From positions 1-7,328 of the forward strand of contig JAOTUP010000091.1 of the NCBI GenBank assembly GCA_029863825.1: a stretch of 7,328 nucleotides of DNA, in the 5' to 3' direction. The stretch's first letter is position 1; the number at the start of each line of letters is the position of its first letter. Both the position numbers and the translations under genes were made by a program. This document shows positions 6,726-7,328 of the stretch, one piece after another. The notes under the pieces were generated by a model, which was not told the DNA's origin, did not search any database, and worked only from the letters and a program-made list of their open reading frames with translations. The DNA comes from Acidobacteriota bacterium. GTDB taxonomy: Bacteria > Acidobacteriota > Thermoanaerobaculia > Multivoradales > JAHEKO01.

Positions 6726-7328
6726 ATGAAATCAGTCTCGTCAGTGACCGCCGTCGGTCTGGTCGTTCTTTTCACCGCCTGTGCGCCTCCCCCCTCCGAG
6801 CAAGGGGACTCCTCGATTGCGACCGAGATTGCTCTCGGGCCGGACGCCGACGCGGCCGCCGCCATCGTCACGGCCGAGTCGCTCCGCGGTCCGATCGCCG
6901 AGCTGGCAAGTGACTCCTATGCCGGCCGCGGTCCGGGAAGCGACGCCGACTCGATGACCCAGCGCTATCTGATCGAGCGCATGGAAGCCCTCGGTCTCGA
7001 GCCGGCAGGAGCCGGCGGTTCATGGCTGCAGCCGTTCGACATGGTGAGCATTGACGTCACGGCACCGGCGACCTGGAGATTCGAGCATGGCGGCACGGCT
7101 CTGGAGCTTTCCTGGTGGAACGAGTTCATCGCGTCGAGCGGTGTTCAGAAACCCGTTGCCGAAATCGCCGACGCCGAGCTCATCTTCGTCGGCCACGGCA
7201 TCGAGGCGCCGGAGTACGGTTGGGACGATTTCAAGAATGTCGACGTGTCGGGCAAGGTCGTCGTCGTCATGAACAACGACCCGGACTGGGATCCCGCGCT
7301 CTTCGAGGGCGTCACGCGTCTCTATTAC
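6726..7328 (+). CDS. M28 family metallopeptidase lipoprotein, N-terminal part (3' truncated)
   Basis: The frame is open to the window end and gives the first 201 residues. A signal peptide ends in lipobox FTAC (lipidated Cys19), then comes a low-complexity Ala/Asp-rich linker. The mature part starts like an M28 peptidase: LRGPIAELASDSYAGRGPGS, then a YLIERMEALGLEPAG helix. It continues into a PA domain with the typical FVGHGIEAPEYGWDDF (from F154) and VDVSGKVVVVMNNDPDW. The zinc-ligand region lies beyond the window edge, so activity cannot be judged. AAGGAG (6714-6719) lies 6 bases before the ATG, an ideal ribosome binding site. The PA sequence differs clearly from that of the M28 enzyme at 1630, so this is a different subfamily and not a recent duplicate. 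It is expected to be a surface or periplasmic aminopeptidase or carboxypeptidase. Confidence 0.9.
   Translation, partial: MKSVSSVTAVGLVVLFTACAPPPSEQGDSSIATEIALGPDADAAAAIVTAESLRGPIAELASDSYAGRGPGSDADSMTQRYLIERMEALGLEPAGAGGSWLQPFDMVSIDVTAPATWRFEHGGTALELSWWNEFIASSGVQKPVAEIADAELIFVGHGIEAPEYGWDDFKNVDVSGKVVVVMNNDPDWDPALFEGVTRLYY

Overview
The window is a GC-rich, gene-dense bacterial chromosome segment. It has seven protein-coding genes, two of them cut by the window edges, and no RNA genes, CRISPR arrays, transposases or phage genes that I can see. Three or four products carry lipoprotein or Sec-type signal peptides, and two of the enzymes are M28 peptidases with PA-type inserts. This points to a free-living heterotroph that degrades biopolymers outside the cytoplasm. 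The style (paired M28 lipoproteins, a CusF-like lipoprotein, GTG and ATG starts with strong AGGAGG-type ribosome binding sites) would suit a diderm such as an Acidobacteriota or proteobacterial lineage. That placement is inference; nothing here fixes the phylum.

Layout. Positions 1-376 hold the C-terminal part of a dienelactone-hydrolase-family enzyme. It overlaps by ATGA a small CusF-like copper-binding lipoprotein (373-795). A convergent gap follows, then moaB on the minus strand (935 to 1447/1450). A 179-base divergent intergenic region (1451-1629) separates moaB from a rightward two-gene unit: a secreted M28 metallopeptidase (1630-3051), overlapping by GTGA a 969-residue lipoprotein (3048-5957). 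That lipoprotein joins a phytase-like beta-propeller, a YhcR/ExeM-type OB-fold region and an endonuclease/exonuclease/phosphatase (EEP) domain. Next come mscL (6109-6531), a very strong intrinsic terminator (6580-6613), and the start of a second, lipoprotein-type M28 peptidase (6726 to the window end).

How the genes fit together. The M28-nuclease pair reads as a surface scavenging unit: one enzyme takes amino acids from peptides, while the other probably cleaves nucleic acids or other phosphodiesters and may also release phosphate. The second M28 gene would add to the peptide side. MoaB (molybdenum cofactor), MscL (osmotic safety valve) and the DLH/CusF pair look like independent functions.

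The most unusual items are the three-module lipoprotein nuclease and a 17-base promoter-like element shared (13 of 17 bases) between the upstream regions of the two M28 peptidase genes.
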